Of a stretch of DNA of 64,000 nt, positions 40,731-49,537 are shown in pieces. The first letter of the stretch is position 1. Every line of letters begins with the position of its first letter. The position numbers and the translations under genes are program-made. Origin of the DNA: DASUAS01 sp963809795. GTDB lineage: Bacteria > Actinomycetota > Acidimicrobiia > IMCC26256 > DASPTH01. A model generated the notes under the pieces. The model made no database searches. It had not been told where the DNA came from and worked only from the letters and a program-made list of their open reading frames with translations. Where the stretch lies: NCBI GenBank assembly GCA_963809795.1, contig CAWELN010000011.1:1-64000 (forward strand), written 5' to 3'.

Positions 40731-41539
40731 GCGACCACCTGCTGCGCGAGCACGCGCCCATCTCGGACGGCGCGTGGGCGGCCATCGAGGACGACGTCAC
40801 CCCGAAGCTCAAGACGCAACTCGCGGCCCGGAAGCTGGTCGACTTCACCGGACCGGGCGGTTGGGACCTCTCGTCGGTGAACAGCGGCCGCGCCCGTCCC
40901 ATCGCCGAACCGGGCTCCGGACTGACGGCGTTGCAGCGGGTCGTGATGCCGCTGGTCGAGCTGCGCGCCGAGTTCACGTTGTCGCGGCGTGAGCTCGAGG
41001 ACGCCGACCGCGGCGCCCGCGACCTCGACCTGTCGGCGCTCGACGAGGCGGCGGCGGTACTGGCGCGCGCCGAGAACCGTGCCGTCTTCCACGGCTATGC
41101 CGACGCCGGCATCCGCGGGCTCGTCGAGGTCGGGACGCACGATTCGATCTCGCTCGGGAGCGACCCCAACCGGTACCCCGCCGAGATCGCGCGCGCGGTC
41201 GACGTCCTGCGCGAGGCCGGGATCGGCGGACCGTACGGTCTCGCGATCGCGCCGGAGATCTACACCGCGATCGTCGAATCGACCGAGCACGGCGGCTACC
41301 CGCTGTTCGAACACCTGCATCAGATCCTCGAGGGGCCGGTCGTGTGGGCTCCCGGGATCGACTGCGGCGCGGTCCTGAGCCAACGCGGTGACGACTTCGT
41401 GTTCGACAGCGGGCAGGACATCGCCATCGGCTATCGGAGCCACGACGCCGAGGACGTCACCCTGTACCTGGAAGAGAGCTTCACCTTCCGGGTGCTCGAA
41501 CCCGACGCCGTCGTCGCGCTCGACCCGCCGCAGGGTTGA
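40727..41539 (+). CDS. Encapsulin shell protein (family 1)
   Basis: 270 residues with HK97-fold encapsulin features: N-terminal LLREHAPISDGAWAAIEDD, the LVDFTGPGGWDLSSVNSG strand, E-loop/P-domain ELRAEFTLSRRELEDADRGA, NRAVFHGYADAGIRGL and the C-terminal SFTFRVLEPDA. It self-assembles into a compartment storing iron with EncFtn. ATGA overlap with the cargo gene ensures coupled translation. Confidence 0.94.
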   Translation: MSDHLLREHAPISDGAWAAIEDDVTPKLKTQLAARKLVDFTGPGGWDLSSVNSGRARPIAEPGSGLTALQRVVMPLVELRAEFTLSRRELEDADRGARDLDLSALDEAAAVLARAENRAVFHGYADAGIRGLVEVGTHDSISLGSDPNRYPAEIARAVDVLREAGIGGPYGLAIAPEIYTAIVESTEHGGYPLFEHLHQILEGPVVWAPGIDCGAVLSQRGDDFVFDSGQDIAIGYRSHDAEDVTLYLEESFTFRVLEPDAVVALDPPQG

Positions 41540-41615
41540 GCTCGCCGCATCCGCGACGTCCCGTCGTCCGGGTCAAGTTCTGGCATCACTGAACCGACGC
41601 GGCGGGGCGATGCCG

Positions 41616-42434
41616 TCAGGTGCGGGCCATGCCCTCGCCCTGGCGGTACATCTGGGGTGGCTTGTCGCCCGCGAGCTGGCCGCCGTCGATGGGGACGGTC
41701 GCGCCGGTCACGAACGACGAGCGCTCGGAGCAGAGCCACAGCACCACGTCGGCCACTTCGTCGGTGGTGCCGACGCGGCCCATGGGCACCGACTGTCCGG
41801 CGAGTCGTCGCGCTTCCGGACCGGCCTGCTCGAGGTGGTACGTCAGGATCGGCCCGGGGGCGACGACGTTGACGCGGATGTTGCGGTTCGCGTAGTCGAG
41901 CGCGGCGACCTCGGTGAGCCCGATGATGCCGCCTTTGCCCGCGACGTACGCGGCGAGGTTGGTCACCGCCCGCACGCCGGCGACCGAGGCCATGTTGACG
42001 ATGGCGCCGCCGCCCGAGTCGAGCATGGCGGGGATCTCGTACTTCATCCCGAGGAAGGTGCCGCGCACGTTGGTGCGGATGCCGCGGTCGAATTCGTCGG
42101 GATCGAGATCGGCGAGCGGGCCCGGCATCGGTCCGTCGGTGGCGTTGTTGAACGCCGCGTCGAGGCGTCCGTACGTGCTCACCGCGAGGTCGACGAGGGC
42201 GCGCATGGAATCGGTGTCGCCGACGTCGGTGACCGCGGTGACGGCGCGGCCACCGCGCTGCTCGATGTCGGCGGCGACCCCGGCGAGCGCCTCGTGATCG
42301 CGCGCGCCGAGCACGACGGCGTAGCCGTCCCGGGCGAAGGCCCGGGCGGTGTCGGCGCCGATGCCGCGGCTGGCCCCGGCGACCAGGGCGACCTTGCCGG
42401 TCGGGGAGTTGCTGCTGCTGGTGCTGGTGGTCAT
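41616..42434 (-). CDS. Short-chain dehydrogenase/reductase
   Basis: 272 residues; AGGAGGAG upstream of ATG 42434. Rossmann motif GASRGIG, NNAT loop, active-site Ser in NMASVAG and Tyr-Lys in YVAGK. NAD(P)-dependent alcohol/ketone oxidoreductase of unknown substrate. Divergent from a MarR gene, with a shared 70-base control region. Confidence 0.88.
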   Translation of the reverse strand: MTTSTSSSNSPTGKVALVAGASRGIGADTARAFARDGYAVVLGARDHEALAGVAADIEQRGGRAVTAVTDVGDTDSMRALVDLAVSTYGRLDAAFNNATDGPMPGPLADLDPDEFDRGIRTNVRGTFLGMKYEIPAMLDSGGGAIVNMASVAGVRAVTNLAAYVAGKGGIIGLTEVAALDYANRNIRVNVVAPGPILTYHLEQAGPEARRLAGQSVPMGRVGTTDEVADVVLWLCSERSSFVTGATVPIDGGQLAGDKPPQMYRQGEGMART

Positions 42435-42458
42435 GCGTCTCCTCCTGGCGAAAAGATT

Positions 42459-42491
42459 GGAGATCAAAACATTAGATGTCAAACGATCTCC
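42459..42491. promoter_or_regulatory. Candidate MarR operator between SDR and marR
   Basis: ggagatc (42459-42465) and gatctcc (42485-42491) form a 7-bp inverted repeat in an unusually AT-rich stretch for this window; inside, gatcaaaac and gtcaaac are further near-repeats. It lies within the divergent promoter region. Confidence 0.4.
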
Positions 42492-42506
42492 GGTTATCAT
42501 CGGAAG

Positions 42507-42929
42507 GTGCGACCCACCCACGAACCCATCGGCCTCGAGCTCACCCGGACCGGGCGGCTCCTGAGCCGGGCCTTCGACGACGAGCTCGTCGCCGCCGGCG
42601 CGTCACTGCCCGTCTGGCTGGTCCTCACCGCGCTGAAGCGGGGTGACCACGCCATGCAGCGCGAGCTGGCGGCCGCGGTCGGGATCGACGACGCCACCCT
42701 CACCCATCACCTGCGCCGGATGGAGGCCGACGGGCTCGTGGTCCGGCACCGGGCGCCCGAGGACCGCCGCCACCAGCTCGTCGAGCTCACCGCCGCGGGC
42801 GAGGCGCGGTTCGGGCAGCTGCTCGGCGTGGTGACCGGGTTCGACCGCCGGCTGCGGGCCGGGTTCGACGCCGACGAGCTCGCGGTGCTGCGGGCCTCCT
42901 TGGCCCGATTGCGCGAGAACGTCGGCTAG
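42507..42929 (+). CDS. MarR-family transcriptional regulator
   Basis: 140 residues from GTG 42507. Winged-helix core with MQRELAAAVGIDDATLTHHLRRMEADGLV and wing RHRAPEDRRHQLVEL. It probably represses the divergent SDR gene and itself in response to a small phenolic or lipophilic ligand (family knowledge). Confidence 0.9.
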   Translation: MRPTHEPIGLELTRTGRLLSRAFDDELVAAGASLPVWLVLTALKRGDHAMQRELAAAVGIDDATLTHHLRRMEADGLVVRHRAPEDRRHQLVELTAAGEARFGQLLGVVTGFDRRLRAGFDADELAVLRASLARLRENVG

Positions 42930-42932
42930 GGG

Positions 42933-43097
42933 TCAGCCTTCGTCGGTCTCGTCGCTCGGGATCGTCATCTCCTCCCGGGCCGCGTCGGCGAGCTCGTCGG
43001 GCACGTCGTCGGGCTCGCGGTCGCCCGGCGGCGGCTCGGTCGCGGTCGCGCGCGCACTTGCGGTGGGTGTGGGCAACTCTCTTGCGGCCGTGCTCAT
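42933..43097 (-). CDS. Small acidic hypothetical protein
   Basis: 54 residues with AGGAGG before ATG 43097. Low-complexity Pro/Ala/Thr N-terminus, then an acidic segment (DREPDDVPDELADAAREE). Likely unstructured; no family recognised. Confidence 0.5.
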   Translation of the reverse strand: MSTAARELPTPTASARATATEPPPGDREPDDVPDELADAAREEMTIPSDETDEG

Positions 43098-43188
43098 GTC
43101 ACGAGCCTCCTGGTCACACGCGTTGGTGCGCGCGTACCCGGGAAGCGCGGGGCGCACTCGCGCGACGACCGGGGCCGGTGCGCGGGGT

Positions 43189-44046
43189 TCACGCCGCGTG
43201 CTGGAGCGCGGCCACCTCGTCGGGCTCGAGGTGGATGCTCGACGCGGTCACGTTCTCCTCGACGTGGGGGACCGAGCCGGTGCCGGGGATCGGCAGCATC
43301 GCCGGCGACCGCGCCAGGAGCCACGCGAGGACGACCTGCGTGGCGGTGACGCGGTGGTGTGCGGCCACGTCGCCGACCTTCGAGTTTCCCTCGTAGTCCT
43401 GGATCGGCGAGTAGGGCAAGAACGCGAGGTCCTCCTGCTCGCAGAGGTCGAGCATGGCCTCCGACTCGCGGTCGCTCACGTTGTAACGGTTCTGCACCGA
43501 GACGACCGGGGTCAGGGACTGCGCGGTCCGGAGGTGCGCCTCGGTGACGTTCGAGACGCCGATGTGGCGGATCTTGCCCGCCTCCTTGAGCTCCACCAGC
43601 GCGCCGACCGAGTCCTCGTACGGCACGTTCGGATCGGGCCGGTGCAGCTGGTACAGCGGGATCTCGTCGAGCCGGAGCCGGCGGAGGCTGCCGTCGCAGG
43701 CCTCCTTGAGGTGTTCGGGACGGGCGTTCGACGGCCACCGGTTCGGGCCGGTGCGCTCGAGCCCGCCCTTGGTCGCGATCACGAGATCCTCGGGGTAGGG
43801 GTGCAGGGCCTCGGCGATCAGCTCCTCGCTCACGTGCGGACCGTACGAGTCGGCGGTGTCGATGAAGTTGACGCCCAGCTCGATGGCCCGGCGGAGCACC
43901 GCCTTGGCCTCGTCGCGATCGCGGGGTTCGCCCCAGATGCCCGGTCCGGTGATGCGCATCGCGCCGAACCCCAGGCGACGCACCGTGAGGTCGCCGCCGA
44001 TGTCGATGGTGCCGGATCCGGCGTTCGCCAACGAGATGTCGTTCAT
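43189..44046 (-). CDS. Aldo/keto reductase
   Basis: 285 residues from ATG 44046 (GGAGGAAC upstream). TIM-barrel AKR with catalytic tetrad in FIDTADSYGPH (Asp, Tyr), ATKGG (Lys) and YQLHRPD (His), and the C-terminal NADPH phosphate-binding PIPGTGSVPHVEEN. Probably reduces aldehydes or ketones. Followed by an SDR and an epoxide-hydrolase-like gene on the same strand. Confidence 0.9.
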   Translation of the reverse strand: MNDISLANAGSGTIDIGGDLTVRRLGFGAMRITGPGIWGEPRDRDEAKAVLRRAIELGVNFIDTADSYGPHVSEELIAEALHPYPEDLVIATKGGLERTGPNRWPSNARPEHLKEACDGSLRRLRLDEIPLYQLHRPDPNVPYEDSVGALVELKEAGKIRHIGVSNVTEAHLRTAQSLTPVVSVQNRYNVSDRESEAMLDLCEQEDLAFLPYSPIQDYEGNSKVGDVAAHHRVTATQVVLAWLLARSPAMLPIPGTGSVPHVEENVTASSIHLEPDEVAALQHAA

Positions 44047-44071
44047 GAGTTCCTCCACACCGAAGCTGCGT

Positions 44072-44854
44072 TCAGTCGACGTTCCCATTCATCGCCGGTC
44101 CGCCGTCCACCGCAAACGTCTGGCCGCTCACATAGGACGCCGCGTCGCTGGCGAGGAAGAGGATCGGCCAGGCCACCTCCACCGGCCGTCCCGCCCGCCC
44201 CAGCGGGACGTTGGTCGCCATCCGCTCGTGATCGAGGTTCGCGACCTGCCACGCGGCCACCGCCCGCTCCGACCCGACGAGCCCGACCGCCACGCAGTTG
44301 CAGCGGATGCCGTGTGGGCCCCATTCGGCGGCGGTGACCCGGGTGAACATCTGGAGACCCGACTTGGCCGCGCTGTAGTGCGCACCGCCCTTCACGCCGG
44401 TGACCCCGGCCCCCGACGACACGTTGACGATGGCGCCCGAGCCCTGCTCGATCATGTGCCGGCCGACCTCGCGCGTGCACAGGAACGGGCCGCGCACGTT
44501 GAGCTCGAAGATGCTGTCCCAGCCTCGGGTCGGGAGCTCCTCCAACGGACCGAGGCGCGTGCCGCCCGCGTTGTTCACGAGGATGTCGATCCGCCCGAGC
44601 TCCTCCATCGTGCGCTCGACCATGCGGACGATGTCGTCCTCCTGCTTCACGTCGGTGCGCACGGGCACGCACCGGCGCCCGGTCGCGTCGCGGATCGACA
44701 GTGCGACCTGCTCCAGCTCCGCTTCCGTCCGGCTCGCGATCACCAGGTCGGCGCCGTGCTCGGCGAGCAGGCGCGCGGTCGCGGCGCCGATGCCGGTGCC
44801 GCCGCCGGTGACGATCGCGGTGCGGTCGGTGAGGTCGAGGGGATCCGCGGCCAC
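44072..44854 (-). CDS. Short-chain dehydrogenase (3-oxoacyl reductase-like)
   Basis: 260 residues, GTG start at 44854. GGGTGIGAATA, DILVNNAGG, Ser in NVSSGAGV, YSAAKSG catalytic pair and the C-terminal QTFAVDGGPAM. Its stop lies 25 bases before the aldo/keto reductase start and its own start 5 bases after the upstream gene, so the three form an operon. Confidence 0.9.
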   Translation of the reverse strand: MAADPLDLTDRTAIVTGGGTGIGAATARLLAEHGADLVIASRTEAELEQVALSIRDATGRRCVPVRTDVKQEDDIVRMVERTMEELGRIDILVNNAGGTRLGPLEELPTRGWDSIFELNVRGPFLCTREVGRHMIEQGSGAIVNVSSGAGVTGVKGGAHYSAAKSGLQMFTRVTAAEWGPHGIRCNCVAVGLVGSERAVAAWQVANLDHERMATNVPLGRAGRPVEVAWPILFLASDAASYVSGQTFAVDGGPAMNGNVD

Positions 44855-44859
44855 CGGCT

Positions 44860-45264
44860 TCAGACGGTCGGGAGCAGTGTGCGATCGACGTCCTCGCCCG
44901 CCATCAGCCGACCGACGAGGCCCATGTCGAAGTAGTCGCGCCAGGCGACGATCAGTCCGTCGCGCACGTCGAACGCGCCCATCACCGCGATGGGCGCGGC
45001 GATGCCGTTGACCTTCATGGTGTCGGTGCGTTCGGTGAGCACGGTGTCACCTTCAGCCGCGAGGTGGTGGATCTCGAACCCGAGGGACTCCGACATGTCG
45101 AGGAAGCCCTTGATCGACGCGATCGACGCGTCCTTGCCCACCGCGGGTTCCATGCCGACGTTGTGGTACACGGCCTTGTCGTCGAGCAGGCGCTCGATCG
45201 TCGCCAGGTCCTTGGTGGCGAAGGCCGAGCAGAACTCGCGGACGACATCACTGGGCGAGGTCAT
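44860..45264 (-). CDS. Limonene-1,2-epoxide-hydrolase-like (SnoaL-fold) protein
   Basis: 134 residues; AGGAGAC before ATG 45264. NTF2-like cone fold with VVREFCSAF start and TVLTERTDTMKVNG, which carries the Arg-x-Asp pair of limonene epoxide hydrolase, and WRDYFD near the end. Might open an epoxide or catalyse a related hydration; first gene of the minus-strand operon. Confidence 0.78.
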   Translation of the reverse strand: MTSPSDVVREFCSAFATKDLATIERLLDDKAVYHNVGMEPAVGKDASIASIKGFLDMSESLGFEIHHLAAEGDTVLTERTDTMKVNGIAAPIAVMGAFDVRDGLIVAWRDYFDMGLVGRLMAGEDVDRTLLPTV

Positions 45265-45379
45265 GGGGGTCTCCTGTTCGACGGGTCCGGGTCGGGCGTG
45301 GGCCGCCTCAACGGGGGACCGTACGCCATCGCGGCGATACCCTGCGAAGGCGTAGCTCCCGATGCACCGGAGGACACCC

Positions 45380-46789
45380 ATGGCCACGTCGAAGGACGAC
45401 CTGATCCTCGTCTCGGTCGACGACCACATCGCCGAGCCCGCGACGATGTTCGACGCGCACGTGCCCGCGAAGTACCGCGAGCTGGCCCCGCGGGTCGTCG
45501 ACGAGCCCAACGGCGCGCAGCAGTGGTACTACGGGGAGATCCGGGGCCGGAACCTGGGGTTGAACGCGGTGGCCGGCAAGCCGCCCGAGATGTTCAACGT
45601 CAACCCGAACCGCTACGAGGACATGCGGCCCGGCTGCTACGACGTCGACGAGCGGGTGCGCGACATGTCCGCCGGCGGCCAGCTCGCAGGGTTGAACTTC
45701 CCGAACTGGACCGGCTTCTCCGGCCAGGTCCTGAACCAGGGGCCCGACCGCGACGTCAACCTGGTGATGATCAAGGCGTACAACGACTGGCACGTCGACG
45801 AGTGGTGCGGGGCGCACCCCGACCGCTTCATCCCGTGCGGCATCCTGCCGTTGTTCGACGTCGAGGAGGCGGCGAAGGAGGTGCGTCGGCTCGCCGACAA
45901 GGGCTGTCACGCGGTCACCTTCTCGGAGAACCCCGCCGGGCTCGGCATGCCCAGCATCCACACCCGCGAGTGGGATCCGCTGTTCGCAGCGTGCTCCGAC
46001 CACGCGACCGTGCTGTGCTGCCACATCGGGTCGTCGTCGAAGGCGTCGAGCACGTCGCCCGACGCGCCGCCGCCGGTGGCGATGAACCTGTCGTCGGGGA
46101 TGGCGATCTACACCCTCGGCGACCTGCTGTGGGCCGAGTTCTGGCACCGGTTCCCGAAGCTGCGGTTCTCGCTCACCGAAGGCGACATCGGGTGGATCCC
46201 GTACTTCCTGTGGCGGGCCGAGCACACCCTCGACCGTCACAACGGGTGGATCCGGCACGACCAACCGCAGGGGCTCTCACCGACCGAGCTGTTCCACGAG
46301 CGCATCCTGGTGTGCTTCATCAACGACCGCGTCGGCGTGAAGCTGCTCGACGAGTTCAGCCTCGACCAGGTGTGCTGGGAGTCCGACTACCCGCACTCCG
46401 ACAGCTCGTGGCCGGAGGCGCCGGAGAAGCTGTGGCAGCTCGTGGCCGATCTCGATCCCGACGTCGTCGACCACATCACACACCTCAACGCGATGCGCGC
46501 CTACCAGTTCGATCCGTTCTCGGTCCGCCCACGCGAGCGCTGCACCGCGGCGGCGCTGCGCGCCGAAGCAACCGACGTCGACACGGTGACGCACGTGGGC
46601 CGCCTCGCCGACGACACCGACCGCGCCGCCTGGCGTCAGATGACCGGCGCCGCCGCGGCGGCGGCCGCGCAGCCAAGTAGGTTCCGCGCTAGGAGCGGGG
46701 GCCGCCACGGTCGCCGGGCCAGCGAGACCCGCCGATGGTGTCCGCGTAGGGCCAGAACGCGATCGGGTCGAGCGCGCCGGCGAGCGTGA
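45380..46789 (+). CDS. Amidohydrolase family (TIM-barrel) protein
   Basis: 469 residues from ATG 45380 with ccggagga upstream. Amidohydrolase-2 features: SVDDHIAEP (metal site), HPDRFIPCGILPL, CCHIGSSS, LTEGDIGWIPYFLWRAEH and WESDYPHSDSSWP. Found often in actinobacterial degradation clusters; hydrolase or decarboxylase activity possible. The last ~40 residues become Arg-rich and overlap the convergent gene by 101 bases; a one-base change near 46660 would restore a stop at 46680, so the end is doubtful. Confidence 0.85.
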   Translation: MATSKDDLILVSVDDHIAEPATMFDAHVPAKYRELAPRVVDEPNGAQQWYYGEIRGRNLGLNAVAGKPPEMFNVNPNRYEDMRPGCYDVDERVRDMSAGGQLAGLNFPNWTGFSGQVLNQGPDRDVNLVMIKAYNDWHVDEWCGAHPDRFIPCGILPLFDVEEAAKEVRRLADKGCHAVTFSENPAGLGMPSIHTREWDPLFAACSDHATVLCCHIGSSSKASSTSPDAPPPVAMNLSSGMAIYTLGDLLWAEFWHRFPKLRFSLTEGDIGWIPYFLWRAEHTLDRHNGWIRHDQPQGLSPTELFHERILVCFINDRVGVKLLDEFSLDQVCWESDYPHSDSSWPEAPEKLWQLVADLDPDVVDHITHLNAMRAYQFDPFSVRPRERCTAAALRAEATDVDTVTHVGRLADDTDRAAWRQMTGAAAAAAAQPSRFRARSGGRHGRRASETRRWCPRRARTRSGRARRRA

Positions 46790-47447
46790 TCTCGCGGCTC
46801 TTGTGGATCGGTGTGACGAGACGCGCGGACAGCTGCTCGCGCATCGGGAGCCGCTCGGTGTACGGGTCCCATGGGCTGTCCCGCAGCACCAGGGTGCCCT
46901 CGACCGTCTCCTCGAACGCGGTGTCGCTGACGCTCGCCACCCGCACCACGTGCGGTGGGAAGTCGTAGCTCTTCTCCACACCGCCGACCGCGCGTGAGGA
47001 CTTGATCCACCACTCGTTCTCGGCGTACTCGCCCGACGGGTCGTCGACGACGCCGGTGACGGTCCCGTGGAACTCGAGGAACGTGTAGCCGTGGTGGGTG
47101 CAGCGCGCCTCGACCGCGTCGTCGCGCCGGAAGTAGACGATCGAGCACGGGAACTTCGGCTGGCCGTTGATCTCCTGGCTGATGAAGATCGCCGATTCCT
47201 GGTCGATGCCCAGCCCGATGCCGTAGTAGCCGGCCATGCCCTCGTAGTTCGCCTCCACCTTGGTGGACACGCCGTATTCCGGTTCGCCCTTCACCGGCAC
47301 GTTGTAGATGTTCACGTGGACGTGCGGGTGGGCCCCGGGCTCGATGCCGGGCGGGAGCAGGTCGGCGATCTTGTCGGGGTCGGTCCGGTAGACGAGCTTG
47401 AGCAGCGGCCAGCCGGCGATCTCACCGGGCGTGATGCTTGGGGTCAT
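46689..47447 (-). CDS. Acetoacetate decarboxylase family protein
   Basis: 252 residues. PGEIAGWPLLKLVYRTDP start, ISQEINGQPKFPCSIVYF with Lys at the Schiff-base position of the family, and ITLAGALDPIAFWPYADTIGGS. Members decarboxylate acetoacetate or act as (de)hydratases/aldolases through the same lysine. Convergent with the amidohydrolase; the VOC and hydrolase genes diverge from it. Confidence 0.85.
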   Translation of the reverse strand: MTPSITPGEIAGWPLLKLVYRTDPDKIADLLPPGIEPGAHPHVHVNIYNVPVKGEPEYGVSTKVEANYEGMAGYYGIGLGIDQESAIFISQEINGQPKFPCSIVYFRRDDAVEARCTHHGYTFLEFHGTVTGVVDDPSGEYAENEWWIKSSRAVGGVEKSYDFPPHVVRVASVSDTAFEETVEGTLVLRDSPWDPYTERLPMREQLSARLVTPIHKSREITLAGALDPIAFWPYADTIGGSRWPGDRGGPRS

Positions 47448-47497
47448 GGTCGTTACGATCGCACCCGGCCCCGGACCGCGCAACCGAAGGAGACGAC

Positions 47498-47953
47498 GTG
47501 AGCGACATCGGGATCAAGGACGTGTCGCACGTGTCGATCGGCGTGTCCGACATGGAACGCTCCATCGCGTTCTACCACGACGTGTTCGGCTGGGAGCAGC
47601 TCTTCGACGAGCGTATGGAGGGCGCGGCGTTCGAGCGCCTCACCGGGGTCACGGGCGCCGCCGGTCAGGCGTGCGGTGGGCGCATCGGCAGCCTGCGCGT
47701 CGAGCTGATGCACTTCAACTTCATCCCCGAGGTGCCGTCGACGCCCGGTCTCGGCCTCCGCGTGCTCTCGATGGAGGTCGACGACGCGCACGCCGCGCAC
47801 GCCGAGCTGGTGCGCCGCGGCGTCCCGGTGTCGGGGCCGCCGGTCGAGGTGTTCGGTGTGCACATGTTCTTCGTGCTCGATCCCGACGGCCAGGGCATCG
47901 AGATGTGCGAATACGTCGCCGGTGGTCCGGCGTGGGGAGGGGCGTACCGATGA
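47498..47953 (+). CDS. VOC (glyoxalase/dioxygenase-fold) protein
   Basis: 151 residues, GTG 47498 with gaaggaga upstream. One vicinal-oxygen-chelate domain of two beta-alpha-beta-beta-beta units: DVSHVSIGVSDMERSIAFY and a second MFFVLDPDGQGIEMCEY with metal-ligand Glu. Stop overlaps the ATG of the hydrolase (ATGA). Confidence 0.85.
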   Translation: MSDIGIKDVSHVSIGVSDMERSIAFYHDVFGWEQLFDERMEGAAFERLTGVTGAAGQACGGRIGSLRVELMHFNFIPEVPSTPGLGLRVLSMEVDDAHAAHAELVRRGVPVSGPPVEVFGVHMFFVLDPDGQGIEMCEYVAGGPAWGGAYR

Positions 47954-48684
47954 CCGAGGTGGCCGAGTCGTCCCGGTTCGTCGACAACGACGGTGTCCGC
48001 ATCCACGTGCTCGACAACGGCCGGGTGGACGCGCCCCTGCCACCGGTGCTCGTCGTCCCCGGGATGGGGGAGTACGCCGACGAGTACTCCTGGCTGCTCG
48101 ACTCGCTCGGCGAGCGCCGGGTCGTGGTCGTCGACGTGCGCGGCCGCGGTCGCAGCGACGTCCCCGACACCGGCTACCGGTGGGAGGACCACATCGGCGA
48201 CCTGCATGCCGTGGTCGAAGCCACCGGACTCGACCGCCCCGTCGTCGTCGCGTTCTCACGCGGGTCGTCGTACGCGCTCGGGTACGCGCTCGAGCACCCG
48301 ACCGGGCTGAGGGGTCTCGTCGTCGGCGACTACTTCGCCCGGCACGTCGGCCTGCCGGCGGAGTTCGCCGACCAGCAGCTCCGATCGAAGGTGCGCGGCG
48401 TCCCGATCTCCGAACGCATGCCGGAGCACGCGGTGCGCCAGGTCTTCGCCGAGAGCCGGGAGGTGCCGCTGTGGGGCCGGCTGACCGAGATCCGGTGCCC
48501 GGTCCTCGTGATCCGTGGCGGCCGCAAGGGCGCGATCGTCGGCGACGAGATGGCGGCGCAGTGGCAGGCGGCGCTGCCGTCGGTCGAGCTGGCGATGATC
48601 GACGGCGCCGGCCACGACCTCTGGAGCCGCGACGTCGACGCCTACCTCGCGGTGCTCTTGCCCTTCGTGGCGAAGTGCTCCTGA
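47950..48684 (+). CDS. Alpha/beta hydrolase
   Basis: 244 residues. PGMGEYADEYSWL replaces the usual HG oxyanion motif; VVDVRGRGRSD, AFSRGSSYAL (Ser elbow), IRGGRKG and GAGHDLW with catalytic His follow. Cotranscribed with the VOC gene. Substrate unknown. Confidence 0.85.
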   Translation: MTEVAESSRFVDNDGVRIHVLDNGRVDAPLPPVLVVPGMGEYADEYSWLLDSLGERRVVVVDVRGRGRSDVPDTGYRWEDHIGDLHAVVEATGLDRPVVVAFSRGSSYALGYALEHPTGLRGLVVGDYFARHVGLPAEFADQQLRSKVRGVPISERMPEHAVRQVFAESREVPLWGRLTEIRCPVLVIRGGRKGAIVGDEMAAQWQAALPSVELAMIDGAGHDLWSRDVDAYLAVLLPFVAKCS

Positions 48685-48706
48685 CGCTCCGGCTTCGCGT
48701 GTCGGA

Positions 48707-49411
48707 CTACGGCGGCGTGGCGCGGAACCTGACGCAGCAGTAGCCGTCCTCCGGCTCCAGCGCGGCGTGCAGCCCGGTGCCGTCGACCTCGCCCAGCAAC
48801 CCGTCGAGGAAGCTCAGATTCATCCCGCAGACGAGGTCAGTGTGCGCGAGCGCGAGATGGTGGAACGGGCAATTGTCGAGCACCACCACGCCGTCGTCAC
48901 GGCGTTCGGGTTCGAAGCCGAGCGCCGCGAGCTCGTCGAGGAAGCAGGTGCGCCGGGTCCGGGTGCTCGACCGGGCGTCGAGGCGGGGAGCCACGGTGGC
49001 GCCGATGGTCGAGGCTTCGTCGCGCGCGGCCCGGTCGATCGCGGTCGCGATCGGCGTGGCGCCGGATCGGGCCCGCTCGGCCGCGTCGGCGAGGATCCGG
49101 GCCGCCAGCTCGTAGGCGCGGGGCGGCAGGTTCACGCTGATCTCGGCGGAGGTCCGTCGATAGACCTTGGCCGGCCGGCCGGCTCCGGGACCGCGGCGAT
49201 CGTTGAGCCGCCGGTGCTCGGACTCGAGCAGCCCCTCGTCCTCGAGGCGGTCGAGATGGTGGGCCGTCACCCCCCGGCCCAGGTCCAGCGCCGCCGCCGC
49301 TTGTTCGCGACTGACCCACGTCCGCTGCGCGACGACGTAGTCGTAGAGCGCCCGGCGATGGGGCTCCGCCAACGCCCCGACCGCGTCGAGGTCGTGCCCG
49401 GGTTCGGTCAT
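48707..49411 (-). CDS. HTH regulator, SufR-like with Cys cluster
   Basis: 234 residues from ATG 49411. N-terminal winged helix (EPHRRALYDYVVAQ, VSREQAAAALDLGRGVTAHHLDRLEDEGLL), a linker GPGAGRPAKVYRRT and a C-terminal sensory domain with NCPFHHLA, LVCGMNLSF and YCCVRF. The Cys pattern resembles the [4Fe-4S] site of SufR-type regulators (family knowledge). Divergent from the DUF2231/folE operon with an inverted-repeat pair between. Confidence 0.8.
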   Translation of the reverse strand: MTEPGHDLDAVGALAEPHRRALYDYVVAQRTWVSREQAAAALDLGRGVTAHHLDRLEDEGLLESEHRRLNDRRGPGAGRPAKVYRRTSAEISVNLPPRAYELAARILADAAERARSGATPIATAIDRAARDEASTIGATVAPRLDARSSTRTRRTCFLDELAALGFEPERRDDGVVVLDNCPFHHLALAHTDLVCGMNLSFLDGLLGEVDGTGLHAALEPEDGYCCVRFRATPP

Positions 49412-49421
49412 TCCGACATTG

Positions 49422-49489
49422 TATCGACAATCAAAGCTTGACTTAGAGACGCCGGCCGACGAGAGTAACGACAAGCTCCATTGTCGATA
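49422..49489. promoter_or_regulatory. Paired operator half-sites between the SufR-like gene and DUF2231
   Basis: tatcgacaat at 49422-49431 and its exact reverse complement attgtcgata at 49480-49489 flank a 48-base segment. The first is itself within attgtatcgacaat, a small dyad. Such spacing could let one regulator control both divergent units. Confidence 0.45.
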
Positions 49490-49537
49490 GAGACGGGTCG
49501 CCCTCCGGGCGGTGCGATCAGCGATCAGGAGGCGCAG

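Noticed and set aside
41540..41615. Terminator between encapsulin and the convergent SDR
   Set aside because: No stable hairpin followed by T residues is visible.
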